From Acidobacteriota bacterium (GTDB lineage: Bacteria > Acidobacteriota > Terriglobia > Acidiferrales > UBA7541), in assembly GCA_013289715.1 (NCBI GenBank), contig JABCZJ010000020.1, forward strand, positions 20,209-84,208: DNA of 64,000 nt, in the 5' to 3' direction. The notes under the pieces were generated by a model. That model saw only the letters and a program-made list of their open reading frames with translations. It ran no database searches and was not told where the DNA came from. Positions 16,305 through 24,207 of this stretch are shown one piece after another. The position numbers and the translations under genes were made by a program. Each line of letters starts with the position of its first letter. Position 1 is the stretch's first letter.

Positions 16305-19300
16305 ATGCCCCTTGTTCCAGGCTCACGTCTAGGACCATACGAAATCGGAACGCTGCTCGGCTCAGGCGGCATGGGTGAGGTTTATCGCGCGCGTGACCCA
16401 CGCTTGGATCGCAGCGTGGCGATCAAGATTCTGCCGGCCGAATTATCGGCGGACAGCGATCGTTTGCACCGCTTCGAACGCGAAGCGCGCTCCGTCTCCG
16501 CGCTCAATCACCCCAATATCGTCACCATCTACGAACTCGCGAAAGACGGTTCCGCTCACTACTTCGCGATGGAACTGATCGAGGGCCAGACGCTGCGCCA
16601 GCTGCTCATTGCCGGCTCGCTCCCCATACGAAAGGCAATCGAAATCGCGGCGCAGATTGCCGAAGGACTGGCCAAAGCGCACGAAGCGGGCATCACGCAC
16701 CGCGATATGAAGCCTGAGAACCTGATGGTCTCGCGCGATGGATTCGTCAAAATCCTCGACTTCGGCCTGGCGAAGGTTGCGTCTCCCGTGGGAGAGCAAC
16801 ACGAAACGCGCACGCTCTCCTCGTGGCAGACGCAACCGGGCATCGTAATCGGAACCGTGCAATACATGTCGCCGGAGCAAGCCAGCGGTGCTCCGCTGGA
16901 TTTTCGCTCGGACCAATTCTCCTTCGGCCTGGTGCTGTACGAAATGGTCACGGGAAAGCGCGCATTCCCGCGAGGCACGGCCGCGGAAATTCTGGTGGCG
17001 ATCATGCGCGAACCCACCGAGCCGATCGCCGTGCAAAATCCCGACGTCCCGGCGCCGCTCTGCTGGGCCATTGAACGCTGTCTGGCGAAGGATCCCGACA
17101 AGCGCTACGTCTCGACTCGAGATCTGGCGCGCGACCTTGCCGCGATACGCGAACGCTTCTCGGAGAAACCCGCGCAGCAAGCCGAGCCTCGCGGCACCAA
17201 TATTCCCGTACAGCGCACCGCTTTCGTAGGGCGCGAAAAGGAAATCGCGGCCGCAAAGGAGCTCCTGCTCTCGAAGGATGTGCGCCTGCTGACAATCACC
17301 GGTCCGGGCGGAATCGGCAAGACGCGCCTCGGCGTGGAAATCGCCACCGGCCTGCCGGAAAATTTCTCCGGTGGTATTCATTTTGTCTCGCTCTCTCCGT
17401 TGCGTGATCCCGCGCTGATCGCTTCCGTGATCGTGCAGACTCTGGGCATTCGCGAGGCGGGAGGTCCGTCGCCACTCGAATTGCTCAAAAAACATTTCCA
17501 CGATTCCTCGCACGCGCCGGCGCTGTTCCTGCTCGATAATTTCGAGCACCTGATACAGGCCGCGCCCATCGTGGCGGATCTGCTGGCCATCGCGCCCAAT
17601 CTCAAAATTCTGGTCACCAGTCGCGCCGCTCTTCACGTGTACGGTGAACATGAATTTCCAGTGCCGGCGCTGGCCGTCCCGGATGCGCAGTCCAAGTCGA
17701 CTCTCGACGCGCTTTCGCAGTTCGCGGCGGTCGCACTGTTCGTGCAACGCGCCGTAGCCGCCAGACCCGATTTTGAATTGAATCAGCAGAACGCATTCGC
17801 AGTCATCGAAATATGCGCGCGCTTGGATGGCCTGCCTCTTGCCATCGAACTCGCCGCCGCGCGGGTGAAAGTTCTTTCGCCTTCCGCGATGTGCACGCGC
17901 CTCGCCAGCCGCTTGCAATTGCTAACAGGCGGCGCGCGCGACCTGCCGCAGCGCCAGCAGACTCTTCGCGCGGCCTTCGATTGGAGCCACGATCTCCTCA
18001 GTCCCGCCGAGCAGAAGCTTTTTCGGAGGTTATCCGTCTTCGTCGGCGGCTGCACACTGGAAGGCGTCGAAGCCGTTTGCGATACCAAGGGCGATCTGCA
18101 ACTGGATCTGCTCGACGGCATGGCGTCCATGGTCGATAAGAGCCTGCTGCAGCAGCTCGAGCAACCCAACGGGGAATCGCGCTTCACCATGCTGGAAACC
18201 ATCCGCGAGTACGCCCGCGAAAAATTGGAGGCCAGCGGCGAGGAAGCCGCGACCAAGCGCGCCCACGCCGCTTACTGCCTGGTGCTCGCGGAAGAAACGG
18301 CGACGGCCGAAAGCGGCGCGGAAGGCGCGGAAGTGCGCGAGCGCATCGCGCTCGAACACGACAATTTTCGCGCTGGCCTCGAGTGGTTGACCGAATCCGG
18401 AGACGCGGACTGGGGTTTGCGTCTGGGCGCCGCGCTGTTTCGCTTCTGGGAGTCGCGCGAGTATCTCGCGGAAGGTCGCGACCGGTTGGGCAAGCTGTTG
18501 CGCATGCCGGCGGCAGCGGCTCCCACGAAGGCGCGCGCGCGGGCTTTGTTTGCCGCGGGCGTGCTCGCCAGCGAGCAGGGAGAAATCGCCGCTGCGGACG
18601 CGCTCCTGATGGAAAGTCTGGTGATCGGACGTCGGTTGGGCGACAAGCAGGGCGTCGCCGTGTCGCTGAACGCGCGCGCCGTTCTTGCTCGCGACCGGGG
18701 TGACGTCGCGCTGGCGCTTTCGCTGTTCCAGGAAAGCCTCGGGCTGTGGAGACAACTGGGCGAACTGAAAGCCATCGCGCGCGCGCTCAGCAATCTCGCG
18801 AGCGTCCTGAAGCTGCAGCGCGAATACGAACTCGCGCGCTCTCTGTGCGGGGAATGTGGCGCCATCTTTGAAGGACTCGGCGATCGCACCGGCGTCGCAT
18901 GGTCGCTCAACAATCAGGGAGATGTGGCGCGCGAGCAGGGCGATTCCGCGGCGGCGCAAGCGTTGTATGAACAGGGGCTCACAATTTTTCGCGAGCTGGG
19001 TGATCGCTGGGGAATTGCCGGCACGCTCGCCGATCTGGGAAATTTGGCGCGCGAACAAAAACATTGTTCCGCCGCGCTCCCTCTGTATCGCGAAAGCCTG
19101 AAAATTTTTCAGGAACTCGATCACAAGCGCGGCATCGCGCGCCTGCTGGAGTGTTGTGCGTGCTCGGCGGCTGTGCAACAGCAGCCCGAGCGTTCGCTGC
19201 GCCTGGCCGGCGTCGCGGCTGCGCTGCGTAAAAGTATTGGCGCTCCGCTGGCCCCCGCCGAGCAAGAGAAACTGGAGGCAATCCTGGAACCAGCCCGGCT

Positions 19301-19412
19301 GGCCCTGGCGAACACCGCGAGCGCGACGGCGTGGCTGGAAGGATGGAATATGCCGCTCGATCGCACGATTGAAGAAGTCCTCGTGCCCGACGCAGCGTCG
19401 CAGCCGGGCTAG
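16305..19412 (+). CDS. Ser/Thr protein kinase fused to a STAND ATPase and TPR repeats
   Basis: A 1035-residue signalling protein. Residues 10-275 are a Hanks-type kinase with all key residues: GSGGMG loop at 19-24, Lys41 in VAIK, HRDMKPEN near 132, DFG near 152-154 and SPEQA near 189. Residues about 310-620 are a STAND (AfsR/LuxR-type) ATPase: FVGREKE, Walker A GPGGIGKTR near 332, Walker B LFLLDNFEH near 410, then a winged-helix module (DWSHDLLSP). Residues about 690-960 form TPR units such as GDVALALSLFQESLGLWRQL. There is no transmembrane segment and no DNA-binding domain, so it is probably a cytosolic scaffold whose kinase output depends on nucleotide-driven oligomerisation, which is inference. 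Substrates are unknown. Confidence 0.93.
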   Translation: MPLVPGSRLGPYEIGTLLGSGGMGEVYRARDPRLDRSVAIKILPAELSADSDRLHRFEREARSVSALNHPNIVTIYELAKDGSAHYFAMELIEGQTLRQLLIAGSLPIRKAIEIAAQIAEGLAKAHEAGITHRDMKPENLMVSRDGFVKILDFGLAKVASPVGEQHETRTLSSWQTQPGIVIGTVQYMSPEQASGAPLDFRSDQFSFGLVLYEMVTGKRAFPRGTAAEILVAIMREPTEPIAVQNPDVPAPLCWAIERCLAKDPDKRYVSTRDLARDLAAIRERFSEKPAQQAEPRGTNIPVQRTAFVGREKEIAAAKELLLSKDVRLLTITGPGGIGKTRLGVEIATGLPENFSGGIHFVSLSPLRDPALIASVIVQTLGIREAGGPSPLELLKKHFHDSSHAPALFLLDNFEHLIQAAPIVADLLAIAPNLKILVTSRAALHVYGEHEFPVPALAVPDAQSKSTLDALSQFAAVALFVQRAVAARPDFELNQQNAFAVIEICARLDGLPLAIELAAARVKVLSPSAMCTRLASRLQLLTGGARDLPQRQQTLRAAFDWSHDLLSPAEQKLFRRLSVFVGGCTLEGVEAVCDTKGDLQLDLLDGMASMVDKSLLQQLEQPNGESRFTMLETIREYAREKLEASGEEAATKRAHAAYCLVLAEETATAESGAEGAEVRERIALEHDNFRAGLEWLTESGDADWGLRLGAALFRFWESREYLAEGRDRLGKLLRMPAAAAPTKARARALFAAGVLASEQGEIAAADALLMESLVIGRRLGDKQGVAVSLNARAVLARDRGDVALALSLFQESLGLWRQLGELKAIARALSNLASVLKLQREYELARSLCGECGAIFEGLGDRTGVAWSLNNQGDVAREQGDSAAAQALYEQGLTIFRELGDRWGIAGTLADLGNLAREQKHCSAALPLYRESLKIFQELDHKRGIARLLECCACSAAVQQQPERSLRLAGVAAALRKSIGAPLAPAEQEKLEAILEPARLALANTASATAWLEGWNMPLDRTIEEVLVPDAASQPG

Positions 19413-19490
19413 CGGCTGAGCAGGGCCTGAGCCGACGGCTGCTCCTGATGGCGAATAAATTTGCGCGCCGCCGGACGATCGCGCTGGATT

Positions 19491-19763
19491 TCACTCTGCG
19501 GCAGTGGGGTCGATCAGATGCCGCACAGCCGAGACGCGATTGCAGGGAATCCCGGTGCGCCGCGCGTGCTCTTGCACCGTCGCTTCGTCCGGCGCCAGGT
19601 ACACGCAGTACACTTTGTTGCCGGTGACGTAGCTGTGCAGCCACTGGATCTTTGGCCCCATTTCCTTCAAGACCGCCACCGATTTTTTCGACATTTCGCA
19701 CAATTGCGCCTCGGTGAGGTCGCCGGCTCCCGGAACATCGCGTTCGATTACGAATTTGGGCAT
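19491..19763 (-). CDS. DUF4242 family small protein
   Basis: A 90-residue protein starting MPKFVIERDVPGAGDLTEAQ, the hallmark of DUF4242 (one member, SCO4226, binds nickel). It contains His, Cys and Glu residues (LHSYVTGNKVYCVYLAP) that could serve as ligands, but the nickel site cannot be assigned by eye. ATG 19763 is preferred over the ATG 6 bases upstream because AAGGA lies 6 bases before it. It is divergent from the OsmC gene, 136 bases away. Confidence 0.8.
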   Translation of the reverse strand: MPKFVIERDVPGAGDLTEAQLCEMSKKSVAVLKEMGPKIQWLHSYVTGNKVYCVYLAPDEATVQEHARRTGIPCNRVSAVRHLIDPTAAE

Positions 19764-19899
19764 GAGCATTCCTTTGAAGCGTTGGCATGCTAGCATGCAC
19801 TTGGAGCAGCCACAAGAAGCCCGGGCCGAAACCCGGGCCGAAGCTGCCGCCGGATTCGCACGACGATGCGCGCGAAAACGCGCGAGAAATGAGGCAACC

Positions 19900-20406
19900 A
19901 TGGATCTTCGCACGCTGCAAAAGCCGCTGAAAGAGCAATACCGCGCCGACCCCACCTCTTCCCGCATCACCATTCGCGCCAAAGGCGCGCAGGCCGGCGC
20001 ACCGATTTCCTGCTCGGTGGACATCGGCCGCGCCATCCACCAAGCCGAAGCCCACAAAGGCGTCGGAGGCGCGGGCGCCGGCGCCTGTTCCGGCGACCTG
20101 CTGCTCGGCGCGCTCGCCGCCTGCGCGCAAATCACCTGCCAGATGGTCGCCGCCGCTATGAGCATTCCCACCGAACGTATTGAGGTCGCGGTCGAGGGAG
20201 ATCTTGATCTGCGTGGCACGCTCGGCATTTCGAAAGAAGTTCCAGTAGGCTTCGAAAACATCCGCGTGAATTTTGACCTCACCGCGCCCAACGCCAGCGC
20301 GGAGCAGATCGCCGCGTTGCGCGAGAAGACCGAGCAGTATTGCGTGGTGATGCAGACGTTGCTGCATCCACCGGCGCCGCAAACGACCTGGGTTCGCCAC
20401 GCTTAG
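19900..20406 (+). CDS. OsmC/Ohr family protein
   Basis: A 168-residue OsmC-fold protein. Members reduce organic hydroperoxides with two cysteines, although many are uncharacterised. The region GACSGDLLLGALAACAQITC corresponds to the helix carrying the first active cysteine, and EQYCVVMQTL provides a second cysteine near the C-terminus. A glycine-rich insert (GGAGAGACSGD) replaces the usual GP.P..LL segment. ATG 19900 has GAGG 5 bases upstream; the longer upstream open frame is Arg/Ala-rich noise that overlaps the divergent DUF4242 gene. Confidence 0.85.
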   Translation: MDLRTLQKPLKEQYRADPTSSRITIRAKGAQAGAPISCSVDIGRAIHQAEAHKGVGGAGAGACSGDLLLGALAACAQITCQMVAAAMSIPTERIEVAVEGDLDLRGTLGISKEVPVGFENIRVNFDLTAPNASAEQIAALREKTEQYCVVMQTLLHPPAPQTTWVRHA

Positions 20407-20832
20407 GCGCGTGATTTGGCACGCGTGATGAGTGACAAGTGGAAAGTGATGAGTAAGCCGAGAAGCTTCGCGCGCTGCGTCGCCCAAACAGGCCGAAATG
20501 GTGCGATTAGAAATGCGTCGGTGGTGCGGTGTGATCGGCGATTCGTCGTGCGCGAAACCTGCGCAAAGTGTGCACGCAAGAATTCAATTTTCGACCGATT
20601 AGAATTGCGCAGCGTGCGCTCGCACATTGCGCGCCCAGGCTCACGCTGTGCGCCGTCATTCGTGTGCCCGGCACCTTGGTTGCAGCGACCGTGCGTACGG
20701 CGACACCATGGCCAAGTGCTCGCCCGCGCCCCAGTCTCCATGTCGCGTCCTCCGCAGCGCCGAAAAGCGCCCCGACTCACGCTAACACATTCGTTGGTCG
20801 CTGAATATTCGTAGAAATACCGAGGAGGGTAT
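20407..20832. other. Gene-poor spacer
   Basis: These 426 bases hold no convincing gene. Open frames on both strands have Arg/Cys/Pro-rich compositions typical of chance. The first 50 bases include a GTGATGAGTGACAAGTGG-like low-complexity tract also found near 43881 and 14440. Confidence 0.45.
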
Positions 20833-20997
20833 GTGATTCTATTGCGGGGGAAGATAAATCGTTTGAGGGTGGAAGTAATTGAGGAACTGAAGAGCGAGCT
20901 GCTCCAAGTGCGACAGGGGGAAATCAAAACGATTGAAGCGAGCTCCACAAACGATGAGACCAACGACAACGACGAGACGGAACCTGTCGCGACGTAA
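20833..20997 (+). CDS. Possible small acidic coiled-coil protein
   Basis: GTG 20833 follows AGGAGG at 20823-20828 and opens a 54-codon frame to TAA 20995. The first half is amphipathic with heptad-like leucine/valine spacing (KINRLRVEVIEELKSELLQV), the second is acidic and Asn/Asp/Thr-rich. No homologue is recognised. The good ribosome binding site is the main support; the size makes chance possible. Confidence 0.3.
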   Translation: MILLRGKINRLRVEVIEELKSELLQVRQGEIKTIEASSTNDETNDNDETEPVAT

Positions 20998-21229
20998 TTG
21001 ACGGGCGGACCGCCCCACGGGTGGCGAAGGGTTGCCAAGCCTTCCACACCACAGTGACGTCTTGGTTTTTCCGGGTGGCACACTCTCGCCACAGTCGAGG
21101 GTGCGCGGCTGCAGCGGTACTGAGACGCGCAATCCGGACGCAAGCGCGTGCCCTGTGTACGACAGCGTACATATCGGGATACATATTTCCCGGTATTGCT
21201 CGAATCTCCATTCGCTGCGATTATCCTCA

Positions 21230-21292
21230 GCCGAACCGAGAATGCTCTGCGGGGACTCCGGGCTGGGATTTCGCGAGCATTCTCGGTTCGGC
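21230..21292 (+). repeat. Long perfect inverted repeat (large hairpin)
   Basis: The 18-base arms 21230-21247 and 21275-21292 are exact reverse complements, beginning GCCGAACCGAGAATGCTC. After a single bulged T at 21248, GCG at 21249-21251 also pairs with CGC at 21272-21274, giving about 21 base pairs around a 20-base GC-rich loop. It ends 34 bases before the ATG at 21327, so it would fold in the 5' leader of that gene. There is no U tract after it, so it is unlikely to be a simple terminator. Confidence 0.75.
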
Positions 21293-21326
21293 CACTCCTG
21301 CAGTCGTCAGCCGACAGGGAATTGAC

Positions 21327-21518
21327 ATGAGCACGAAACCAAATTGCCCGCAATGCAGAAGCATCGAGACGTCTCGTTCGCATCGGCGTGGTACAGTTGA
21401 ACGTTACCTTCTTGCAGTCATCGGCGTTCGCCCTTTCCGCTGCCTCAATTGTGACGCCCGCTTCTACTCTTTCGCGCGCTTCGATGAAGAAACCTCACTG
21501 AACAACAAGGCTGCATGA
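21327..21518 (+). CDS. Small zinc-ribbon-like protein
   Basis: A 63-residue protein with two CxxC pairs, CPQC near residue 7 and CLNC near residue 43, separated by a basic segment and a hydrophobic strand (LLAVIGVRPFR). The spacing suits a zinc ribbon. The C-terminus is polar. ATG 21327 has AGGGA 7 bases upstream. It is the first of three very small same-strand genes (to 21943) and lies just below the large hairpin. Function unknown; nucleic-acid binding is a guess from the fold and charge. Confidence 0.65.
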   Translation: MSTKPNCPQCRSIETSRSHRRGTVERYLLAVIGVRPFRCLNCDARFYSFARFDEETSLNNKAA

Positions 21519-21542
21519 GCAGGCATTTCTGAGGAATCCGAA

Positions 21543-21773
21543 ATGATCGGGAATAATTGGTGGCAGTTATACCGGGGCGCTGTTTTTGAGATCAACCGCA
21601 GCAAAGTTTTGGATCGCGTTAAAGCAGCGGAAGACGCAATTCGGGCCCGTGTGTCACTTGGCGGACAGGTTTCCAACGATGAGCGAATCTGGATCCAGGA
21701 TGCTATGGCCGCTTTGCTCGTCTTGCGGCGAGACTTGGCGCCAAGCTCTGTTGATAAAATCAAGCAGCGCTGA
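21543..21773 (+). CDS. Small hypothetical helical protein
   Basis: A 76-residue protein with an aromatic N-terminus (NNWWQLYRG) and a predicted helical core rich in Arg, Ala and Leu (VLDRVKAAEDAIRARV, AMAALLVLRRDL). There is no signal peptide, cysteine or recognised motif. GAGGA lies 9 bases upstream of the ATG. It is 24 bases downstream of the zinc-ribbon gene and 5 bases upstream of another small CxxC gene, so the three may be one transcript. Confidence 0.55.
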   Translation: MIGNNWWQLYRGAVFEINRSKVLDRVKAAEDAIRARVSLGGQVSNDERIWIQDAMAALLVLRRDLAPSSVDKIKQR

Positions 21774-21778
21774 GATGT

Positions 21779-21943
21779 GTGAGGGAAGAAACGAGTGAAA
21801 CACTGATCGAGGTTTGTGGAATATGTGACGCTGAAATCGAGCCAACTCGAAGAGTCGATTTCACGCTGCAAGACGGAACGACGGTTTGTGAACCCTGCTT
21901 CGTGAGGGAAACTCCCAGACGCAAGGACGATTGGGCCAACTAA
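21779..21943 (+). CDS. Small two-CxxC protein (54 residues)
   Basis: GTG 21779 opens a 54-codon frame to TAA 21941, five bases after the previous stop. The product has CGIC near residue 13 and CEPC near residue 38, separated by an acidic-to-polar stretch (DAEIEPTRRVDFTLQDGTTV), which is a plausible compact C4 zinc finger. The C-terminus is basic (RETPRRKDDW). The ribosome binding site is weak, consistent with translational coupling to the gene before it. The two spaced cysteine pairs make chance less likely, but the small size keeps this tentative. Confidence 0.5.
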   Translation: MREETSETLIEVCGICDAEIEPTRRVDFTLQDGTTVCEPCFVRETPRRKDDWAN

Positions 21944-22051
21944 GATCGCTCACGGCGGGTCGCCGACCCTTCTGCACCACCCCAACGAACGTCTTTGAAT
22001 TGTCGGGTGCCGCAACCTCGCCCCCAGCGGCAGCTCAGCTGCGGACTGACT

Positions 22052-22387
22052 TTACGTGCTCGCGGTTACGATGATTACGCCGCCTGTGACGATGAATAGT
22101 CCGCCGACCAGGACTGCTAGAGATGGAATCTGCTTGAATGCCAGCCAAGAGATCGCTTGAGCGGTGAGAAAGAAAAAGACCACGTAGAGGCCGAGCAGTT
22201 TGCCGAAGTCCCAGGGCGGCGAGTTGACAGTCCACCCGTATGCGAACAAGACGACCGCCGCGACTGCAAACAGAGAGGCCTTTTGCCAGAACAGAGGCTT
22301 GTGAAGTCCTGCCCTGATCAATGCGTCTCCGCCCGCTTCTAGCAGCGCGGCGAGGAACAGAACGACGATGGTTGTGCTGCGTGACAT
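22052..22387 (-). CDS. Four-helix membrane protein resembling small multidrug-resistance/DMT transporters
   Basis: A 111-residue, very hydrophobic protein with four predicted transmembrane helices (about 5-22, 34-52, 62-82 and 87-108). Length and topology match small multidrug resistance-like proteins, and the first helix contains a membrane-embedded Glu (FLAALLEAGGDAL) as in SMR exporters. I cannot match a specific SMR signature, so transport is inference. ATG 22387 is preferred to an upstream GTG because GAGGA lies 5 bases before it. Confidence 0.6.
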   Translation of the reverse strand: MSRSTTIVVLFLAALLEAGGDALIRAGLHKPLFWQKASLFAVAAVVLFAYGWTVNSPPWDFGKLLGLYVVFFFLTAQAISWLAFKQIPSLAVLVGGLFIVTGGVIIVTAST

Positions 22388-22686
22388 TTTGGTCCTCACA
22401 AATCGATCTCACGAATCATTTTCACGAATCAAGGCTGTGGTATCTCACACGCTGGCTTGGAAAACAATATGCAAGACGCCGGGTGGCTACGTTTCCACAC
22501 GAGCGGAACCGACGACTCTGATTTTAAGGGTGCCGCTGAGAACGGCGTGGGGCGTGACGGGTTCGTGAGGCGGGGTCTAAACCCCACCCTTGGCATGAAG
22601 CAGAAGAGTGAAGCATGGGGTACACGGAAATTCGACTGCGTTCGTTTGGATGATGCGGAAGGCTGGGGCAGCCGGCGCTACGAAGA
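22388..22686. other. Intergenic region, no gene seen
   Basis: About 300 bases between the membrane-protein gene and the terminator of the YXWGXW gene. A GGGGTCTAAACCCCACCC tract here resembles one at 46027-46052 and looks like dispersed-repeat debris. No open frame with a credible start is present. Confidence 0.4.
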
Positions 22687-22720
22687 AAAGGCGCCACGAT
22701 TTTGCGATCGTGGCGCCTTT
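22687..22720 (-). terminator. Terminator of the first YXWGXW gene
   Basis: A perfect 14-bp stem (22687-22700 with 22707-22720) around a 6-base loop lies 57 bases beyond the stop of the minus-strand gene at 22778. Read on the minus strand the stem ends in four T residues followed by CTTCG, so a modest U tract is present. Confidence 0.65.
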
Positions 22721-22777
22721 GGCTGGAGGCGGCCGCCTTGCGGCGAACGCCTTGGGGTTAACGATTAACGACGGATG

Positions 22778-23911
22778 TCATTTCCGGCCCTTGCCGCCGT
22801 TGTTGCCGCGCGAGCCGCCGCCTGCGCGGGAACTTCCGCCGCTGGACTTCGCGGCGTGCGGCGCGCTGGCGTGCGATCCACCATTGCTGTGCGATTGCTT
22901 GGGAGCGGCGGATCGTGCGGAGCGACTTTGCGCCTGTGCTGTGTTGGTGCGCGTTGCCGGGCGCGAGGCATTCTGCCGCACTGCGGGGCGCGAAGACTGC
23001 CGCGCAGCGTTGGACGAGCGCGAGTTGGACGGACGCGCGTTGTTCTGTTGGACGTGAGCTGACCTGTTCTGCAAACCCGTGACTGCATTTTGGCGTGTCG
23101 CATTCCGGGACTGCGCGGCGCTGTTTGAGGCTCGCGCGGCGTTATGGGTGTTCGAGCGCGCGGAGTTCGAACCGCGGTTGATGTTATTCGATGCTGTTGC
23201 GCCGCGGTTGGAAAATTCTCCGGCGCGCGCGGTGGCTGCCGTTCCCGGCTGGCCATGATTCACGGACGCGAACTGCGCGCGGTTCGTGCTGGCGAAATGC
23301 TCCTGCTGCTTCTGCATTCCGGTGGCGCCGATATGTTGATCGCGATTCGCCGCCATTTCCGCTTCCGTGGGACGTGCGTTGAGGCCGCCGCGTCCGCCGT
23401 TGAAGCTGGTGCGATTCGTTTCGCGGTTGTTGATCACCGTGCGGTTGTAAACGTTGTGGACGTTGTGGATGTCCACGTTGTTGACGCCGCGATTGTAGAA
23501 GAAGTGGCCGCCGTGCCAGTAGCCGCCTTGGTAACCGAAGCCGCCGTAGCCGAAGCCATAATTAATTCCGCCATAGAAGCCGACGTGCGGGCCCCAGAAA
23601 CCGGCGTGCCAGAAATATCCGCCGTCGCCCCAGCCCCAATATCCGGGAGTCCAGAGAAATCCGATGCGCGGCGCGATGACCCAGGTGCCGGGAACCCAGA
23701 AGTAGCCGTCGGTGCCGTAGGCCCAGTAGCCCGGCGTCCAAATGTAGCCATCGCCCGGGCAGAGCGGCTGTGCGTACACCGGGAGCGCGGGAGGAGCGAG
23801 GGTGACGGCGACTCCGAAACCGAATGCGGCCGAGGCCGTCGGCGCGGTGGCGGGAATCGCCATGAGAACGAGCGCGAAAAGCAGAACGCGAATGATTCGA
23901 GTGTTGCGCAT
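22778..23911 (-). CDS. Secreted YXWGXW-repeat protein, Asn/Ser/Arg-rich
   Basis: A 377-residue exported protein. After a signal peptide (about 1-28) come repeated aromatic units of about 10-12 residues, such as YIWTPGYWAYG, YFWVPGTWV, FLWTPGYWGWG and YFWHAGFWGP, the YXWGXW/WXXGXW repeat. A glycine/tyrosine-rich stretch follows, then a long Asn/Ser/Ala/Arg-rich, strongly basic low-complexity tail ending in GGKGRK. Family members sit in the periplasm or outer envelope and have no known reaction. ATG 23911 follows AGGGGGA by 4 bases. It is a paralogue of the protein at 28641-29585, with the same repeat order but a different tail. Confidence 0.8.
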   Translation of the reverse strand: MRNTRIIRVLLFALVLMAIPATAPTASAAFGFGVAVTLAPPALPVYAQPLCPGDGYIWTPGYWAYGTDGYFWVPGTWVIAPRIGFLWTPGYWGWGDGGYFWHAGFWGPHVGFYGGINYGFGYGGFGYQGGYWHGGHFFYNRGVNNVDIHNVHNVYNRTVINNRETNRTSFNGGRGGLNARPTEAEMAANRDQHIGATGMQKQQEHFASTNRAQFASVNHGQPGTAATARAGEFSNRGATASNNINRGSNSARSNTHNAARASNSAAQSRNATRQNAVTGLQNRSAHVQQNNARPSNSRSSNAARQSSRPAVRQNASRPATRTNTAQAQSRSARSAAPKQSHSNGGSHASAPHAAKSSGGSSRAGGGSRGNNGGKGRK

Positions 23912-24065
23912 GATGTCCCCCTTTCCGTTCATCGAAACCAGAAACTTTACCGGCGCCGAACTCGCCTTGGTGCTGAATGGCTGGCGATTCTTTGCGCCTA
24001 CTGGGTTCAACACCGGGGGTGGGCGAAAGTCGCGGTGGCGAAAACGTGTAGAAGTGGCGGAAGAT

Positions 24066-24071
24066 TCACCT
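24066..24071 (+). other. Start of the intergenic leader of the DUF885 gene (no feature beyond a possible -10)
   Basis: Between 23912 and 24207 no gene is visible. The only promoter-like element is TATAGT at 24166-24171, 36 bases before GTG 24208, without a clear -35 box. The position given here marks the middle of the spacer. Confidence 0.15.
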
Positions 24072-24207
24072 TAGTGCGTGGAGCGGGAAAGCGTAATATT
24101 TGAGGGCGCGATTTCAGGTGCTGGGGCAGCTGGGTCGAGTAGGTTTTCGTAGCAGAGAATTGGGATATAGTCCTGCGGGCAAGATTTGAAGCGAAGGAGA
24201 CATTGGC

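Noticed and set aside
20403..21383. A 326-codon minus-strand frame across the gene-poor region
   Set aside because: It crosses the long hairpin and has no ribosome binding site or domain; composition is Arg/Ser-rich noise.
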